Source of the DNA: Tubulinosema ratisbonensis
Lineage: Eukaryota > Microsporidia > Tubulinosematidae
NCBI GenBank assembly: GCA_004000155.1
Contig: RCSS01000602.1
Location: forward strand, 1 to 14,157
Reading direction: 5' to 3'
Length of the DNA stretch: 14,157 nt
Of this stretch, positions 13,262 through 14,157 are shown one piece after another. Numbering within the stretch: the stretch's first letter is position 1; each line of letters begins with the position of its first letter. The notes below the pieces were generated by a model that worked only from the letters and a program-made list of their open reading frames with translations, ran no database searches and was not told the origin of the DNA. A program made the position numbers and the translations under genes.

Positions 13262-14146
13262 TTATAAATCAACATAATCCTCTTTAAAGAATCCTTTTAA
13301 CAGATTTTCATCAATAAAATGTAAATTTGAATGATCTATAAATTGATTAATGCCTTTATCCCTCATGGCTTTAAGAAAATGCTTAGAAAAATAATCATTT
13401 CTTTTTATAATATTTGTGAAAATATTATTATTCATCACAAATTTAAGTAAATAATGTCTATGCTCAATAATCCTAATATAAAAAAGAATAGTAGAATTGT
13501 TTTGTACATTTTCACTTAAAAATTTGTTTAGTAATTCACATACTGAACTATCGGTAAAAAAAGATTGAATCCATTCAATTGGAAAGTAAACCAACACTTT
13601 AAAAATAAGTTTAGGATCAGGAAAATCTTGAAAAAAATAACCAAAAATTAAATCAGACAAAAAATATTCAAATAAATCCTTTTTTATGCATGTAATAATA
13701 AAGAACTGACTAAATATTTTATAATCTGTTTTTAATTTGTTAAGTTCTTCTTTGACAAATTCTGTATCTAAAATTTGTTTGTATGCATAAAATGAAAAAT
13801 CATGCATTTTTTTCAATCTTTCATATTCGAAAGGTAAAAGAGTCAGAGAAGAATTTAAATCTAAAGCATCTGTACACAAATTATTATAATTTTCTTCTTT
13901 TTTAAGTGTTTTAAGCTGATTCTCAATTAGTTTATTCTCTGTTTTGAGATACTTTACCTGTTTACTCATCTGGTCTAATTTAGACAGACTACCAAGAATA
14001 GAATTACTCTTTTCACATTTGTAAGAGTAGTTTTCTTTCTCTACTGACTGCATATTTGCTCTTAAAATAGAAACTTCTCCTAAAAGTTTTGTATTTTCCT
14101 TCTTTAATTTTTGAATTTCTTCTCTAAGTTTCTTTTCTTCTTGCAT
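13262..14146 (-). CDS. Coiled-coil protein, unknown function
   Basis: I do not recognise this 294-residue protein. Residues 1 to about 85 have strong heptad character (EEKKLREEIQKLKKENTKLL, then LKTENKLIENQLKTLKK) and should form a coiled coil, perhaps with a break near 42-60. Residues about 100-294 are rich in Phe, Ile, Leu and Tyr and look like an all-helical domain (FSQFFIITCIKKDLFEYFLSD, LLNKFLSENV). No single stretch is a clear membrane span. A vesicle-tethering, spindle or scaffold role would fit a coiled coil plus a helical C-terminal domain, but nothing here decides this. The start is firm within the window: an in-frame TAA lies two codons before the ATG. Its promoter is therefore outside or at the window edge. 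The stop is 30 bp from the FEN1 stop. Confidence 0.75.
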   Translation of the reverse strand: MQEEKKLREEIQKLKKENTKLLGEVSILRANMQSVEKENYSYKCEKSNSILGSLSKLDQMSKQVKYLKTENKLIENQLKTLKKEENYNNLCTDALDLNSSLTLLPFEYERLKKMHDFSFYAYKQILDTEFVKEELNKLKTDYKIFSQFFIITCIKKDLFEYFLSDLIFGYFFQDFPDPKLIFKVLVYFPIEWIQSFFTDSSVCELLNKFLSENVQNNSTILFYIRIIEHRHYLLKFVMNNNIFTNIIKRNDYFSKHFLKAMRDKGINQFIDHSNLHFIDENLLKGFFKEDYVDL

Positions 14147-14157
14147 AAATTAAAAAT

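Noticed and set aside
12391..13275. Minus-strand frames over FEN1
   Set aside because: They are antisense to a clearly recognised, continuous FEN1 reading frame.
1..14157. CRISPR array, phage, toxin-antitoxin or other prokaryotic defence system
   Set aside because: No spaced regular repeats, no prokaryotic gene family, and all recognised genes are eukaryotic housekeeping genes.

Overview
The window looks like a piece of a very AT-rich, intron-poor, compact eukaryotic genome, most likely a microsporidian. I base this on short versions of conserved eukaryotic nuclear genes (RanGAP, FEN1, NudC, a Neo1-class flippase, a C2H2 factor), no visible introns, neighbours separated by only 11, 30 and 39 bp, C-triplets placed just before several start codons, and AATAAA signals overlapping stop codons. 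The species cannot be named from the sequence. Eight N positions are scattered through it (702, 4692-4693, 7942, 10724, 12229, 12730, 13196); some fall in codons for residues that are normally invariant.

The left 3.4 kb is gene-poor. It has two small orphan genes (39-350 plus, 1787-2104 minus), both encoding a signal peptide, a short outer domain, one membrane span and a basic tail. The first gene's start region is duplicated as a perfect 98-bp inverted repeat (1-98 and 703-800); an N sits exactly at the inner edge of the second arm, so this could be a real inverted duplication or an assembly fold-back. The remaining non-coding DNA holds a few less AT-rich islands and inverted repeats, including a perfect 30-bp pair at 3151-3180/3248-3277.

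The middle (3390-6907) holds a NudC/CS-domain co-chaperone gene convergent on two small acidic unknown genes (minus strand), then an unknown lysine-rich gene and a two-finger C2H2 protein with an AT-hook. The region before the C2H2 gene is dense in inverted and direct repeats.

The right part (7167-14146) holds a complete Neo1/ATP9-class P4-ATPase (minus), divergent from a RanGAP (RNA1) gene, then FEN1 (RAD27), with a coiled-coil gene of unknown function convergent on FEN1. A tandem array of a 37-bp unit lies between RanGAP and FEN1.

The conserved genes serve separate housekeeping jobs (dynein/Hsp90 co-chaperone, lipid flipping, nuclear transport, DNA replication and repair); I see no shared pathway or operon and no sign of a defence, CRISPR, phage or toxin system. 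The most useful observations are the inverted repeat at the left end, the promoter and polyadenylation signals squeezed against the coding ends, the loss of a conserved arginine in RanGAP, and the repeats next to the C2H2 and FEN1 genes.
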